The notes under the pieces are model-generated. The model worked only from the letters and a program-made list of their open reading frames with translations, made no database searches and was not told the origin of the DNA. A stretch of DNA of 28,968 bases from Reticulitermes lucifugus (taxonomy: Eukaryota > Arthropoda > Insecta > Blattodea > Rhinotermitidae): NCBI GenBank assembly GCA_026260175.1, contig JAKCWW010000278.1, positions 1 to 28,968 of the forward strand. The letters are read 5' to 3'. Position numbers and translations under genes: made by a program. Below are positions 10,482 through 20,551 of the stretch, in pieces. Numbering within the stretch: the first letter of the stretch is position 1; each line of letters opens with the position of its first letter.

Positions 10482-10715
10482 TATGGGCAGGACAACCGAG
10501 GAATTTCAGCAGAGACAAGGGACCCACTCAACCTCTTATTCAATAAGTATTGAGGGCTGTTTCTGTAAGAGTAAAACGCCCGGGTCGTAAAGCCCGACTA
10601 CTCAGCTCCATCTATTGGCGAGGTTAAGAATGAGTGGAGCTATGCCTCCACTCTCCTATATTTCTTTATGGCTTGCAGTGGGACATTTTTACGTTTACCA
10701 TTATCTTTTTTATAA
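10482..10715 (+). mobile_element. SINE-B copy
   Basis: Same landmarks as the copy at 2628: GGACAACCGAGGAATTTC, AGAGACAAGGGA, AGTAAAACGCCCGGGTCG, AAGAATGAGTGGAGCTATGC, CTTTATGGCTTGCAGTGGG. The tRNA-like head upstream of the B box is missing or decayed. Confidence 0.75.
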
Positions 10716-11458
10716 TGAGTCACAGTATCTATTCTTCATCAACCATTTTCTTAAAAGATACTTCTTAAGACTTTTCTTTTTTTGTAGAATGTAAAACAGT
10801 AATACAGCGGTCACGGAAAATTACTTTTGTGTTTTGGTTTAGTGGCGATAAATAATGAAATTTTGTACGGAGATAGATCAGAATCATAAATACATGTTCT
10901 GTGTGAAATGCTGGTAACGCGTAAATAACATGGTGTCTGTCTTTGTTAATATGCAGGTTTCACCTTCATATTGTACAGTAGAAACTGTCCGTTCTTGGTA
11001 ATGTTTAATTTGTAGCAGTATGTGATATCACGAGTGTTAATAGTTAAGAACCTATATTCAACCCCGGATTGTGGTTGTATCGACTCATTCATGCTCAGAG
11101 CGAGAATTGCCTTGCTGTGTGACCTGAATCATTTAAAAAAAAAGAAATAATTCATAATTCCTTTCCGACAGACGTGGGGCGGTTTCTTGGAGAAACCCTC
11201 GTAGGCGAGTCGCTGTCGCCGAGAGCTGAACTGCAGCGGACTGGGTTGCTGCAACGCGTGGAGCCCCATATTCGTCAGTCCGGAGGTGACGTCACATCCT
11301 CTCCGAACACACCACCTCCGTACCTCGACATGAATGGACCCAAAGGTAAAGTTCGTCGGATGCATAACATTTAGGGACGTGGTAAGGAATTTATTGAACA
11401 CACTGTAGTAGGCTGGTGAAAGTTCGCAGACAGCCGAAAAGGGGCCGTCCTCAGAACT
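10716..11458. other. No gene seen; GC-rich block at 11165-11345
   Basis: The GC-rich block at 11165-11345 is open on both strands (66 codons + and part of a 90-codon minus frame). It lacks a recognisable domain or convincing splice sites. The rest is AT-rich. Confidence 0.45.
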
Positions 11459-11790
11459 TCGGAAAGAACGTAGATTAAGAGTGAGGAAAAGGTATCGAAG
11501 TGAATATTTGAGCCTAAGAAAGAGGAAGTAATAGGGGATAGATGCACTTAATAGTGAAGATTCTCGTAATCTGTTCTGTTAACCTCTGAGGTTGTTTTGG
11601 TAATGCTTTTATATCAAGTAGGTTAAGGTGAACGCACCTTGTGTTATGCGTGGGTGAAATGACAGAACCGTACTGAGTTTTGGTAACAACACCTCAAGAG
11701 ACGAGACCAGTTGACAGACTTAGGCGTGTACGTAATATGGATGTAAGAGAAATGGAATATGAAGGTAGAGATTGGATTCAGTTGAAGTTT
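11459..11790 (+). pseudogene. LINE 3' fragment, interrupted by later insertions
   Basis: Reads as KERRLRVRKRY, then after frameshifts TTPQETRPVDRLRR and MDVREMEYEGRDWIQL (to about 11788). This corresponds to the KPEGKRPLGRP ... DWIQLAQDRD region of related copies. The match breaks off at WIQL, where the 'WDVTP' repeat begins. A LINE-tail-like piece resumes at 12484. Confidence 0.68.
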
Positions 11791-12012
11791 AAATTCCTGT
11801 GGGACGTTACGCCATATCGACTGGTTAATGGTTACCAGCGTTACGGAGGATTGTGCTGTCACCTTAGACCCTGAAGGACTGCTAAACCCTGAAGATGGAG
11901 TCAGCAGGATGCTGCGAAACGTCGTTAATTATTTATCAGTCGACACGGAATGACGTCTTAGAAGACGACCGAAACAGCAGTCAGAATCTCAAATCTGGCA
12001 TCGATCCAGTGA
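11791..12012 (+). repeat. 'WDVTP' interspersed repeat copy
   Basis: The + strand reads FLWDVTPYRLVNGYQRYGGL then CC, followed in shifting frames by AGCCETSLIIYQSTRNDVLE. I recognise this as a reading that recurs in insect genomes (WDVTPCSLVDRYQRFGG... type), from an interspersed element whose class I cannot assign. Related blocks in this window are at 5355-5420, 15680-15760 and perhaps 21540-21575. Confidence 0.6.
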
Positions 12013-12051
12013 AGGCCTTTGTGAAAGTGTTAATGAATACTACTGCCTATT

Positions 12052-12339
12052 TTTTTTTCCAATGGCTCGACAGCCCCTTGGGGGCCTAGACCGCCTCAAT
12101 TTTTTTCGAGGCTTTACGATCACACACTTTTTAGACACACCACACTCGGTAGGACTCCTCTGGANNNNNNNNNNNNNNNNNNNNNNNNNNNNNNNNNNNN
12201 NNNNNNNNNNNNNNACACTCACAAGAGACAGACATCCATGCCCTAGGCGGGATTCGAACCCACAATCCCAGTAAGCGCGAGCGGCCGTAGACCCACGTAT
12301 TAGACCGCGCGGCCACTGGGATCGGCACTACTGCCTATT
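12052..12339 (-). mobile_element. SINE-A, near-complete copy with target site duplication and internal gap
   Basis: Minus-strand SINE flanked by a 13-base direct repeat, ACTACTGCCTATT (12039-12051 and 12327-12339). The head is at 12240-12326 (B box GGGTTCGAATCCC). The tail ends in an A run, seen as T on the + strand at 12050-12058. The middle is an N gap, 12165-12214. The target duplication shows that it inserted by retrotransposition and recently enough for the duplication to remain exact. Confidence 0.9.
12165..12214. other. Assembly gap (50 Ns)
   Basis: A run of 50 undetermined bases inside the SINE-A copy. The corresponding segment of the 3721-3914 copy is about 44 bases long, so the gap is probably close to true size and holds only SINE sequence. 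Confidence 0.97.
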
Positions 12340-12483
12340 ACCTTGTATTTTACTGTACAAACTTGGTAATTAAACCAATAAATACAATTTATTGGGGTGT
12401 AATCCCCATGCAGGAGGCAAGTTGTAGCCAGTTGAGGGTTTACTCCCCATTAAAGTGTATTTGTTATTTTAATTACTAAAATG

Positions 12484-12525
12484 GTAATGAATCTTCGGGT
12501 TTACTAAGAACAGGTAATTTCTTAA
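12484..12525 (+). pseudogene. Probable 3' tail of the LINE fragment begun at 11459
   Basis: GGTAATGAATCTTCGGGTTT here resembles the end of the copies at 15105 (ATAATGAACCTTGGGGTTCT) and 28718 (GTAATGAACCTTAGGGTTCC). It is short, so the assignment depends on the flanking context. Confidence 0.45.
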
Positions 12526-12708
12526 CCGGATAATCAACTTTGAGCTTTTCAAGAAAGAGCTGGCACAATGAACCTAATCAGCTGCCTTTTAAGTTAGTTT
12601 TTATGTAAACAAGATTTCACGTAACGGGTGGGCAGCTCTAAGGAATGCTCTGCCGTTGGTTGGTGTCACACAGAGGAAATTTTACGTGAAACATCGTGCC
12701 TTCGCAGG

Positions 12709-12984
12709 TATAGCAGGGTTAATTCCACAAAGTCTCCTGCTTTAGACACATAACTTTAGCGAGCCTAGGCTGATATTACAAGTCGGGTGAGTGCGCAAAG
12801 TCGTGTGCGTGTAGATCAGTGTGTTTCTGCAATCAGAGAGGTGGAGGTGCCAGTATTCGTCTGCTTACATAGCAGCTGCAATCATGTGACTGAGGTAGGA
12901 GGTCCGTATGGTTTGTGAGACTCGAGCTGAAGGTTGTCATGCAAAATGACGGCGACTTTGTGGATGTAATCCTGCTACACTATA
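12709..12984 (+). mobile_element. MITE-like element with ~26-base terminal inverted repeats
   Basis: Left end TAGCAGGGTTAATTCCACAA then AGTCTCC (12711-12737). The right end read in reverse is TAGCAGGATTACATCCACAA then AGTCGCC (12977-12951). Taking the element as GCAGG...CCTGC, both flanks are TA, as expected for a Tc1/mariner-type TA duplication. No transposase frame. A second partial copy lies inverted at 27155-27340. Confidence 0.7.
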
Positions 12985-13318
12985 CGTTGTTTACGGTGAC
13001 TATGAAGTGAAGGTCAACACAGACGTAGGAGTTCCAAATAAAATGCCGGCATATTTTTATCTTTTAGCTGAAGGTATTTTTATTGCTCCACCTTGTTTCT
13101 TGCAACAGTATCAGTGAAACAATAAACTACGACAACAGTCATATAGATTACATTTTCAGTGTCATTAGGGCAGATATCACTGGTTAAATGTGATAAGAGG
13201 CATTCGGAATTTTGTAGCCCAGTCTTTGTTTTTACAACTATCACATCACTATGAACTACCCTTTTCGGTTTACGCAAGCCATGCTGTGTACTAGATCCAA
13301 TTCTTAAAATAGTAATAC

Positions 13319-13420
13319 AGTCAGTTCTGCTATTCTATTATTATTCTATTATTATTACGCGATTTTCTATAACACGAAGTCTTACAAGAAGGCAACTATC
13401 GCGTTATAGCAGAATTGACT
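13319..13420. mobile_element. Miniature inverted-repeat element, ~100 bases
   Basis: Left end AGTCAGTTCTGCTAT (13319-13333) and right end ATAGCAGAATTGACT (13406-13420) are inverted with one mismatch. A second inner pair, ACGCGATTTTCTATAACAC and ATCGCGTTATAGC, extends the similarity. TA dinucleotides lie next to both ends. No ORF. Confidence 0.55.
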
Positions 13421-13689
13421 ATGTAGAAAATCTAAAGAAAAACAGCTCGTTTTTCTTGGGATTTTCTATATCACTGAATCTGTTGTAATTTGTTTCAAAC
13501 CAGACGAATTCTTTTGAATTTCTGATTTTAAAGGAAGGAGGCAGCATTTATTACACGGTTATCAGTGCATTCATAATAGTGATACTTAATGAGGAGAGAG
13601 AGAAGTGTTTCATTTAAAGACGCTGTCTGTTGTTAAAATTATATAGCGTCGGTGGTAGTAATGTAATATGGATATGCAGCGTTGGTGGT

Positions 13690-13778
13690 ATGTGACTGGC
13701 GGGGAAAACCCGAAATACTCGGAGAAAAATCTGCCCCATTACCAATTTTTTTCACAGCAAATCTTATGGGGAAGTGCC
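13690..13778 (-). mobile_element. SINE-C fragment, head lost
   Basis: Minus-strand body only. On the + strand it reads GGGGAAAACCCGAAATACTC, GGAGAAAAATCTGCCCC and then the TCACAGCAAATCTTATGGGG block, matching 5540-5615 of the best copy. Confidence 0.68.
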
Positions 13779-14230
13779 ATGTTAAACCACGATAACCTTA
13801 CAAAAACAATATCCATTGTACAGTGCCATTATTTTAAACGGCCACACTCACTAATCACTACCCGTCGGTACTAATCTTACCCTCATTGACGTCGTATTTC
13901 CAAATTCAACAACAGCTCTTTTTCGAATGTGAGAAAAGTGACAGACCATTGGATGGTTTGTAAGTGGAAAGACTGACGGACAACAGAAGCCGTGGCAACA
14001 TCAAATCGCCCCAGCCTTGAAGGCCAGTCACCTTGGCCGAGCTGACAACGCCAGTTTTCAACCTAACACCACCGGCAAGGCACTGGTTTGCCGATGGTCT
14101 CTGTTCATTCCCTTCTTTGTCATCCAAGTGCGAGGGTGTTGATTTAGCATTTTGTACGACTTCTGGAACTTCCCTGTATGGACCATCACCTGCTGAAGCA
14201 AGAAACTTGCCTGTATCATGTTTAAAAATG
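13779..14230. other. No gene seen; two overlapping open frames
   Basis: Open frames run on both strands at 13906-14127 (minus) and 14033-14374 (plus). The plus one runs into SINE-B, so it cannot be a clean gene. Neither shows a known domain. Confidence 0.45.
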
Positions 14231-14470
14231 TTATTCGGCTACGGGCTGGACAATCGAGGAATTGTGGTTAGCTTCTCGGCAGGGACAAGAGATTCTTCTC
14301 CTATCCGAAGCGTCAAGACCGACTCTGGAACCCACTCAGCTTCCTCTTCAATGGGGATTTTTCCCTGGGTGTAAAGCGGTCGGGCGATGCTGACAGCTTA
14401 TTTCAATCTGGTGCTGAGGTTAAGATTGAGTCGAGCTGTACCTCCTGTACGATTTATTGCTACCTCACAG
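14231..14470 (+). mobile_element. SINE-B copy
   Basis: Landmarks GGGCTGGACAATCGAGGAA, AGGGACAAGAGATTCTTCTC, GGGTGTAAAGCGGTCGGGC, AAGATTGAGTCGAGCTG and TACCTCCTGT. The last block (ATGGCGTG) is decayed. Confidence 0.75.
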
Positions 14471-14730
14471 GAAGCTCATAGCGTCTGTGTTATACGACCA
14501 GTCAGTTAATGCCGTGTGGGGAGTAATCACTGTTCACTGTGATTGTTATATGGAAGACACAGGCTGAGGTAAGTTCGCTGGGAAAATGCAGTTTATTTTA
14601 AATGTTATTGCAAGTGTTAGAATATAATAACCATGATGCCTTAAAGGGTTAAGTGTCTTTCGGGACAATCAATTACCTGCACACAAATTTATGTTGTCAT
14701 TGTAAGATTTCACATTTTTTTGACATTTAG

Positions 14731-15140
14731 GGAAAAACGTATGCTGAGGGTGTTAGATGATAGGGTGCTGAGGAATATGTTTGAACCTAAAAGGAAGGAA
14801 GTAAAAAGAGGATAAAAAAATTGCGTAATGAGTAACTTCATGATGTGTTCTCCTAACCAAATATTGTTAGGGTGAACCAATCAAGGAAGATGAGATGGGC
14901 GGGGCATGTGGCACGCATGGGAGACAAGAGAAATGCGTACACGGTTTTGGTGCAGAAACCTGAAGGAAAGAGAACATTTGGAAGGCCTAGTCATAGATGA
15001 GGGGATAATATTAGGATTGATCTTAAATAAATGGGTTAGGACTGTGTGGGCTGGGTTTATGTGGCTCAGATTAGGGACAATTGACAAATTTTTGTGAAAG
15101 CGATAATGAACCTTGGGGTTCTATTAAATACAGAGAATTT
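14731..15140 (+). pseudogene. LINE 3' fragment, broken
   Basis: Plus strand reads EKRMLRVLDDRVLRNMFEPK, RKEVKRG (stop), then a frameshift to SRKMRWAGHVARMGDKRNAY, TVLVQKPEGKRTFGRPSHR (stop) and the terminal AIMNLGVL. It has several stops, so it is a pseudogene. The 3' end is near 15140, after the ATGAACCTTGGGGTTC block. Confidence 0.82.
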
Positions 15141-15679
15141 TTTCGACTAGCTGTAAAGATTCTCAAGAAGGACCTTATCCCATGGATTTAGAATTCATGC
15201 TTTACAACTAAATATCTTATGAATATACCAGTAACAAATAGTTGTGGTAGTTCTCTCCTGTGATCCCTGTAGCTGGATCCACCAAACACACTTCTTACAC
15301 TTATATGTAGGTTTGTAATGATTATGAACCATCTGAATAAATGATAAAGCAGTCAAGCCAAGTTTACGTTGTATGTTTTTGGTGTTCTTGTTTACTTGGA
15401 CTCTTCCCTTTCTTCTTTTTTATCCTCCCCGACCAAGATGCATGGGGTGACTGTCTCCTTTATGGGTCCAAAGTGTGTAGTTCTGGGGTTTATCATGTCA
15501 TAGTTCCCTTTATTCTGTAAAATATTCCAGCGACCTCTTTCGGCTGTTGAATAGTACTTTGCTGTCCAGCCCTATCCCTTTTAACTCCCTGGTTAACAGT
15601 AGATAAAATGTTTAAATTAAGTAGTTTATATTTACTATAAAACGTCTGTGTAAGGATAATGCATCTGAAGATTCCAGTC

Positions 15680-15760
15680 TTCTGGGATATGATACCTTGT
15701 GGACTGATACACAGATACCAGCGCATCAGAGGAATTCGCTGCCTCCATCTTCAGGGTGGT
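15680..15760 (+). repeat. 'WDVTP' repeat fragment
   Basis: Reads FWDMIPCGLIHRYQRIRGIR then CLHLQGG, aligned with the 11791 copy. Short and truncated. Confidence 0.6.
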
Positions 15761-17121
15761 CTAAGAAGACTTGGGGTCATGTAAGAAAATAAATCCTGGC
15801 TTAAGTTCATGAGATCCTTGGCTAATTTGGAATAATCTTGTTAATGCTTTGCTTTATTTTATCATCATGCAATAATTCTCTTATTAGCAATGAAACTCTG
15901 CCTACTGTTCTTGTATGGTACAGGCAGCCTCTTTTGACAGAAGTTTATGAAGTAAATTATGTTTATGTCAGTCAAAGATACAGTCTCACTACATGAAGTG
16001 AATGTGTGATACATTCAAAGAAGATGTTATGGCATTACTTTTTAAATAACATAATGAAAGTTAGGTTAAATCCATTGACACAAAAGCATTATACCCATCC
16101 CAAATGTTGCAATTAGATTCATATCCTCGAAAGGTTCATATCAGCTGGATCTGACATACTGGCTCATGTATCATCATGTGAATATGAGTATTATTTTATC
16201 TTTATGCATATAATTTAACTCTCTGTTACATCATTTAAGTTCATTTTATCCTGATACTCTCAAACCAAGTGTCGTTCATAAAATGTAATTTAGTCTACAA
16301 AGTATGGCAGTTTTCTACAGAGTGATGCATAGCAGTGTTACTTATTCAGGGGTTGCGCCTAAGGGTTCTACGAGTTGCCTGGACTCTACTCAGCAAAATG
16401 TAAAATTTTTTTCCCTTTAGATGTCCATAATCTTAGTTTTATTGTGACTAATTGCTAGGAAAGTTATTGATTTTGTAACACATTGTTGCATTTACTTGAT
16501 AAAGGTTGAGGATTTCAGTCACCTTTGATGTGACGCTGCATCACTGGGCAAGTGGTTTGCAATGTTTTGGACGACCATGACACCACATGGACCTTGAATC
16601 TTTGAAGATGAAGGCAACATGTTCCACTGAAATTTTGGGAACCATGTATCCAGCAACACAGCCTCACATCCCACAAGACCAGAATCCTGATTAGGCTGCT
16701 GTGAGAACTGCAAACATTGCTTAATAGAGTTTTTTACATTATAAGTATATTCCTCATTTTTAAATATCCCAGCTTTAAATGTCACTGCAGATAGTGTCTG
16801 AGGAATCTCTAAGTTGGGATAATTTTTGGGAAAGGTCTGCAGAGTTAGTGAGACTCTGTAAGGGGTTCATGCTACCAGAAAGTTTGGGAAATATCATGGT
16901 AGAGTATCAAGATGAGTTTCTCATCACTGTTAGTTGACAGTGTCTTGTAGTTTTTAAGGTAGATATTTACTTTACTTTTCCTTTAACTTAAAACACACTA
17001 TTCTTCAGGCCAAACTATACATATTTTTATTATTTCTTGTCATATGTAAAATGTTACAAAATTTCTGCTTGGAATTCTTTGACCCAGGGACGTCGTAACG
17101 TAATTCATATTCTGTGCACAG
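15761..17121. other. Upstream sequence of the SKAP-like exon, probably intron
   Basis: AT-rich, nearly repeat-free. It precedes an internal (phase 1) exon and must therefore be mostly intron of the SKAP-like gene. I could not find the preceding exon, which would end in phase 1. Confidence 0.5.
16519..16650 (-). repeat. Possible decayed interspersed repeat
   Basis: The minus strand reads VMVVQNIANHLPSDAASHQR, which loosely resembles the distal part (RNV.NYL..DTASHPRR type) of the same insect repeat family. The match is faint and rests on recollection of the reading, not on a second copy in the window. Confidence 0.3.
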
Positions 17122-17564
17122 GTGCTCGTGAAGAATATGTGGATGCTGAGGTGAATGCTGATAGAGTGGAGGAAGAGTATGAAGAGTTTCAAGAGTTAGG
17201 GCTACCGCCAGTTCCTGCCAAACTTCCACCTGACAGCCAAACATCCTCTACTTCAAGTTCTAGTGTGTCTGAGGACTATGTGAACTTATCACTACCGTTT
17301 AGTGAACTCAAGACACGGACTAAAAAGTGTGGACCACTCTGGCGCAAAGAAAAGTTCATCTTCTTGGAACAGTGGAGACGCTGTTGGGCAGGAATCTATG
17401 GGCATGTTGTGCTATTATACAACTCTGAACGAGATGCTAAACCCAGCAGCTCCTTCGACATACACGGTTTTGAGGCTCGTCCTTTAACAGTCATTAATCA
17501 CAAGGATCCTAAAAAGAAAGATTCAGCTTTTGAAATTGTATGTCCAGGGAAGAAAACTCATCAG
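17122..17564 (+). CDS. SKAP-like adaptor, internal exon: Tyr-rich leader and most of a PH domain
   Basis: Internal exon of a Src kinase-associated phosphoprotein (SKAP)-like cytoplasmic adaptor. I read it from an acceptor AG at 17120-17121 to a strong donor, CAG|GTAAAC, at 17565. The first codon is split (phase 1, Gly or similar) and the end is phase 0. It gives about 148 residues. The leader is acidic, with Tyr at about residues 6 (EEYVDA), 20 (EEYEEF) and 53 (EDYVNL). YVNL fits the Grb2-type YxN SH2-ligand pattern. A PH domain starts near residue 69 (KKCGPLWRKEK), with WRRCW at the typical strand-2/3 position and KKDSAFEIVCPGKKTHQ before the splice. SKAP-family membership rests on this PH pattern and its fusion to the acidic Tyr-rich tail in the next exon. 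The open frame continues upstream to an ATG at 17037, but that part lies in the intron. No 5' exon (the family's N-terminal helical dimerisation region) was found upstream. Confidence 0.87.
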
Positions 17565-19744
17565 GTAAACTCTAGTTCATCTGTAGGATAAAGTTAAAAT
17601 TTTCTCTGTGCTAAACACATGTGAAGAAATGGAAGTCACCTTCATAAACAAGCACACAGTGTCATATTTTACTTCATTTCATCTCTACTGATTAGGCTTA
17701 CGTCTGTTCTCACTTCCTAGTAACCATTTGAATGGTCTTCCTGCGTTATCATTTCGTTTCTGTTTGTACTCAGTATAAAATTTTGAGAACATTTTATTTT
17801 TATCCATTTGGTGAAAGAAGTGCATTAGTAATTTTTCATTACTGATGCCTGTTAATTTATTTATCAACTAAGTAATGTATTTAGTTTCCTCTGTATATCT
17901 TCATTTTCAGTTTTGTCCCACTGTGATAATGACATAACTTTTCTGAATTTCATCCCCACTGCATGAAATTTTGTAACTTTGTTCACCTTTTAATGCAAGT
18001 TAAACCTGCATATAAAAGCATGTGAATGCTGTTACTTTACAAAATATCAAGTTTGTCTCCGCTACTCCTTGTTCTTATAACCATCTGTTTATTGTCTCAT
18101 ATATTTCTTAACATCAAAATTTAATAACTCTTTGAAAGTGCTTCTTTTCCATCTTTTTCCACCAGAGATAATTATTATTCATCTACAGCAAGTATGTAAT
18201 TTCAGTGTAAAGAGAGGAAGCATTTTCTTAAGTCTTTGATTTATAAAGGTAATTAGACCCAGGCCAGACAGCTCAGTAGGATCCGGTTTCTTTTGTTATT
18301 CAAATGAAATTTTTCTAATGTGTACTTGTGGTTGATGTATTAATTTACAGTCTGTAACAGGCATTCGGAAACTGAGTGCTATGTTGAAAGCGTTAAGAAA
18401 TGTGTACCTTGCCATTAGGTCGCACTCCTGGGTTTTCATTTTAGATGACTTTAGTATGCTGAATATGTAGTCAGTTGGATTTCAGCACATTTTGTGAATA
18501 AAGAAGTGCATATAGCTTTTGCATTCGTAGCAACATATTGAAGAAATGGGGTATTCAACAGTCCACAAAAAAATATAATTATAATAATCAGTGAACTTCA
18601 CATTCCATAATATTCAAAAAAAGGAGGCAGTATGCAATAGATTGTTTTGTTGAACATAATTATAAAACCAGCTTGAAAAATCGTATTTTTTTTCTAATTT
18701 GTGCTACAGTATAAATTTATAAGAGGAGAGGCAAGTGGAGAGGGTACATAGAATAAGTGGAAAGAAGTACTTTCAGATATTGTGTAAAACACGTGTCAGG
18801 CTCTGATTTAACCTGTTAACTCTGACAGACGTTTATACAATGTTAGACAATAAAATCCTAATCAATTAGCAGACTTACCTTTAACACCAATAAATTCTGA
18901 AAATTAAGCAATGGTTTAATTATATTTATCTACATTTTGGGAAAAAAACAATGCAATTGTTGATGTGAATAATGACTTCACACTGGATGTAGGAACGGTC
19001 AAGTAAACAGGCTTTTTGAATGATTTTCTCGTTTTATTACACAAGTTTTTTCTAACCTGACCAGTCATAATTCTGTAATGAAGTTCAGCCTCTCACAGGG
19101 TACATCTTGCTATTTATATGCCTATTTATTGCTTTTTTCTTGGTTTGTTCCCTAACGAGGCAGGTGGTATCTTCCTCTTTGGAACTGGCAACTTTTTCCA
19201 ACACCAACAAGGAAGAAACATGTGTATTTATTAACACTGCTATGGAAAGATAGAATCCTGTTTCACACACATATATACTAAGATTCATGAATACAGAGCA
19301 GGACTGCTAGGCAGTTCACTGATATTCGATGGAATTATCGACTAATGCACATTCCTAGAGATGTACTTTTAAGTGACAGTGACCTGTTTGTACTTTTGTC
19401 AGAGATTTTAATTGATTCCCTGTAAGTTTTATAATTTTATGATATTGTTTAGTTAGTGTGCATGCCTGTGTCCAGTTACAGTATCATTCAGCTTTGCCTT
19501 ACTTTCCTGCCACTTCAGCCTTAAGTCATTTACTTGGCCTAATGTAATGTGAGAATGCTCTGAAATGAAATTGAGGCTGTTGTGCACAATGTATTAAAAG
19601 CATAAGTAACCTTAGAGCAATATAACTGATTGGCATAGTGGTATCAGATTGTAGAATTTTAAAATTACATGTAGCGAAATATTTCATACTTGGTAATATG
19701 TGTGTGTGTGATAATTTATCTTATATAATAACATTTTGTTTCAG
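17565..19744 (+). other. Intron within the SKAP-like gene
   Basis: This 2.2 kb AT-rich stretch lies between a GT donor at 17565 and an AG acceptor at 19743-19744, with a pyrimidine-rich tract before the acceptor. It splits the PH domain just before its last strand and helix. No coding frame, no recognisable SINE or LINE copy and no large inverted repeat was seen in it. The open frames in it are short and in unrelated reading frames. Confidence 0.85.
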
Positions 19745-20551
19745 TTTATTGCACGAACTGCTAAAGATATGAACCAGTGGATAATAGCTATTGGACTAGC
19801 AAGCACCCAACCAACTCCTACAGTTCAACTTCGTATGCCTGACAAGACTGTGCTTGGAAAACGGCAGTTACCCTCCCTTCCTGATAGTGACAGTGAAACA
19901 TATGATGATGTTGATTCAACAATAAAGTCTAAAAATGAGAGGCAACAAAACTATGAACCTGTTCAATCTGATGAAGAAGAAATTTATCATGATATTTCAG
20001 ATGTATACCTAAGGGGATTAGCAGTGGAATCAGTGTCTGAGACTGAAGTGAAAGGTAAAGAAGAGGAACCTATAGTTCCACCTCGACAACAAGTCCCTCC
20101 TCATCCTGATGATAATTTGTTAGATCAAGAAGAAATGTATGATGATGTTGGTACTGTGAGTCCTGTTAGTGTGTACTGTAATATGGTGGGTGCTGGTGGA
20201 GGAGAATTGCCACCAAAAGAGCCTGAAAAATGTCAGCCAGTGAATAACGAAGAAGAAAAACATGAAGAAGAATTAGAAGAGATTTATGATGATATTGGAG
20301 TTACTGAACAAGCTCCAGAAGCAATGACATTGTCAACTTTTCATCGGGAAGTTTCTGGAGGCAATGGAGGTCGTATCCAGTATATTATCAAAAAAATGGA
20401 AGCATCTCTTGGCAGAGGAAACAAACCTGCTGCTGGATATCATCCAAAGCCAGCACCCTTACAACAAATAGAATCTGAAGAACTGTATGAGCCAATTGAA
20501 AATAGCACAGTGGAAATATCTCATACAGTACCTGAACTACCACCACGGTGA
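19745..20551 (+). CDS. SKAP-like adaptor, 3' exon: end of PH domain plus multi-tyrosine acidic tail
   Basis: Second exon of the same gene. It follows the acceptor TTTTGTTTCAG at 19734-19744 and continues in phase 0 from ...KKTHQ into FIARTAKDMNQWIIAIG, the PH C-terminal helix with its conserved Trp (about residue 160 of the joined 416-residue partial protein). After it comes a low-complexity acidic tail with eight Tyr motifs: YDDV (~201), YEPV (~218), YHDI (~229), YLRG (~236), YDDV (~280), YCNM (~292), YDDI (~329) and YEPI (~396). Proline patches include VPPR, ELPPKEP and PELPPR. Such sites are typical Src-family phosphorylation and SH2-docking sites. The frame closes at TGA 20549-20551, but GTGAAA at 20548 could be a donor: the exon would then end at 20547 after CG, and CGN keeps the Arg. 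SKAP proteins normally end in an SH3 domain, which is not found in the window. So either this is a short form or the gene continues. Confidence 0.87.
   Translation, partial: FIARTAKDMNQWIIAIGLASTQPTPTVQLRMPDKTVLGKRQLPSLPDSDSETYDDVDSTIKSKNERQQNYEPVQSDEEEIYHDISDVYLRGLAVESVSETEVKGKEEEPIVPPRQQVPPHPDDNLLDQEEMYDDVGTVSPVSVYCNMVGAGGGELPPKEPEKCQPVNNEEEKHEEELEEIYDDIGVTEQAPEAMTLSTFHREVSGGNGGRIQYIIKKMEASLGRGNKPAAGYHPKPAPLQQIESEELYEPIENSTVEISHTVPELPPR

Noticed and set aside
14033..14374. 113-codon protein on the plus strand
   Set aside because: Its C-terminal half is SINE-B sequence, so the frame is fortuitous.
17037..17121. Start of the SKAP-like protein at ATG 17037
   Set aside because: The 28 codons before the acceptor AG at 17121 read as unrelated sequence, and the protein family has an N-terminal region that is absent here. 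An internal exon fits better.
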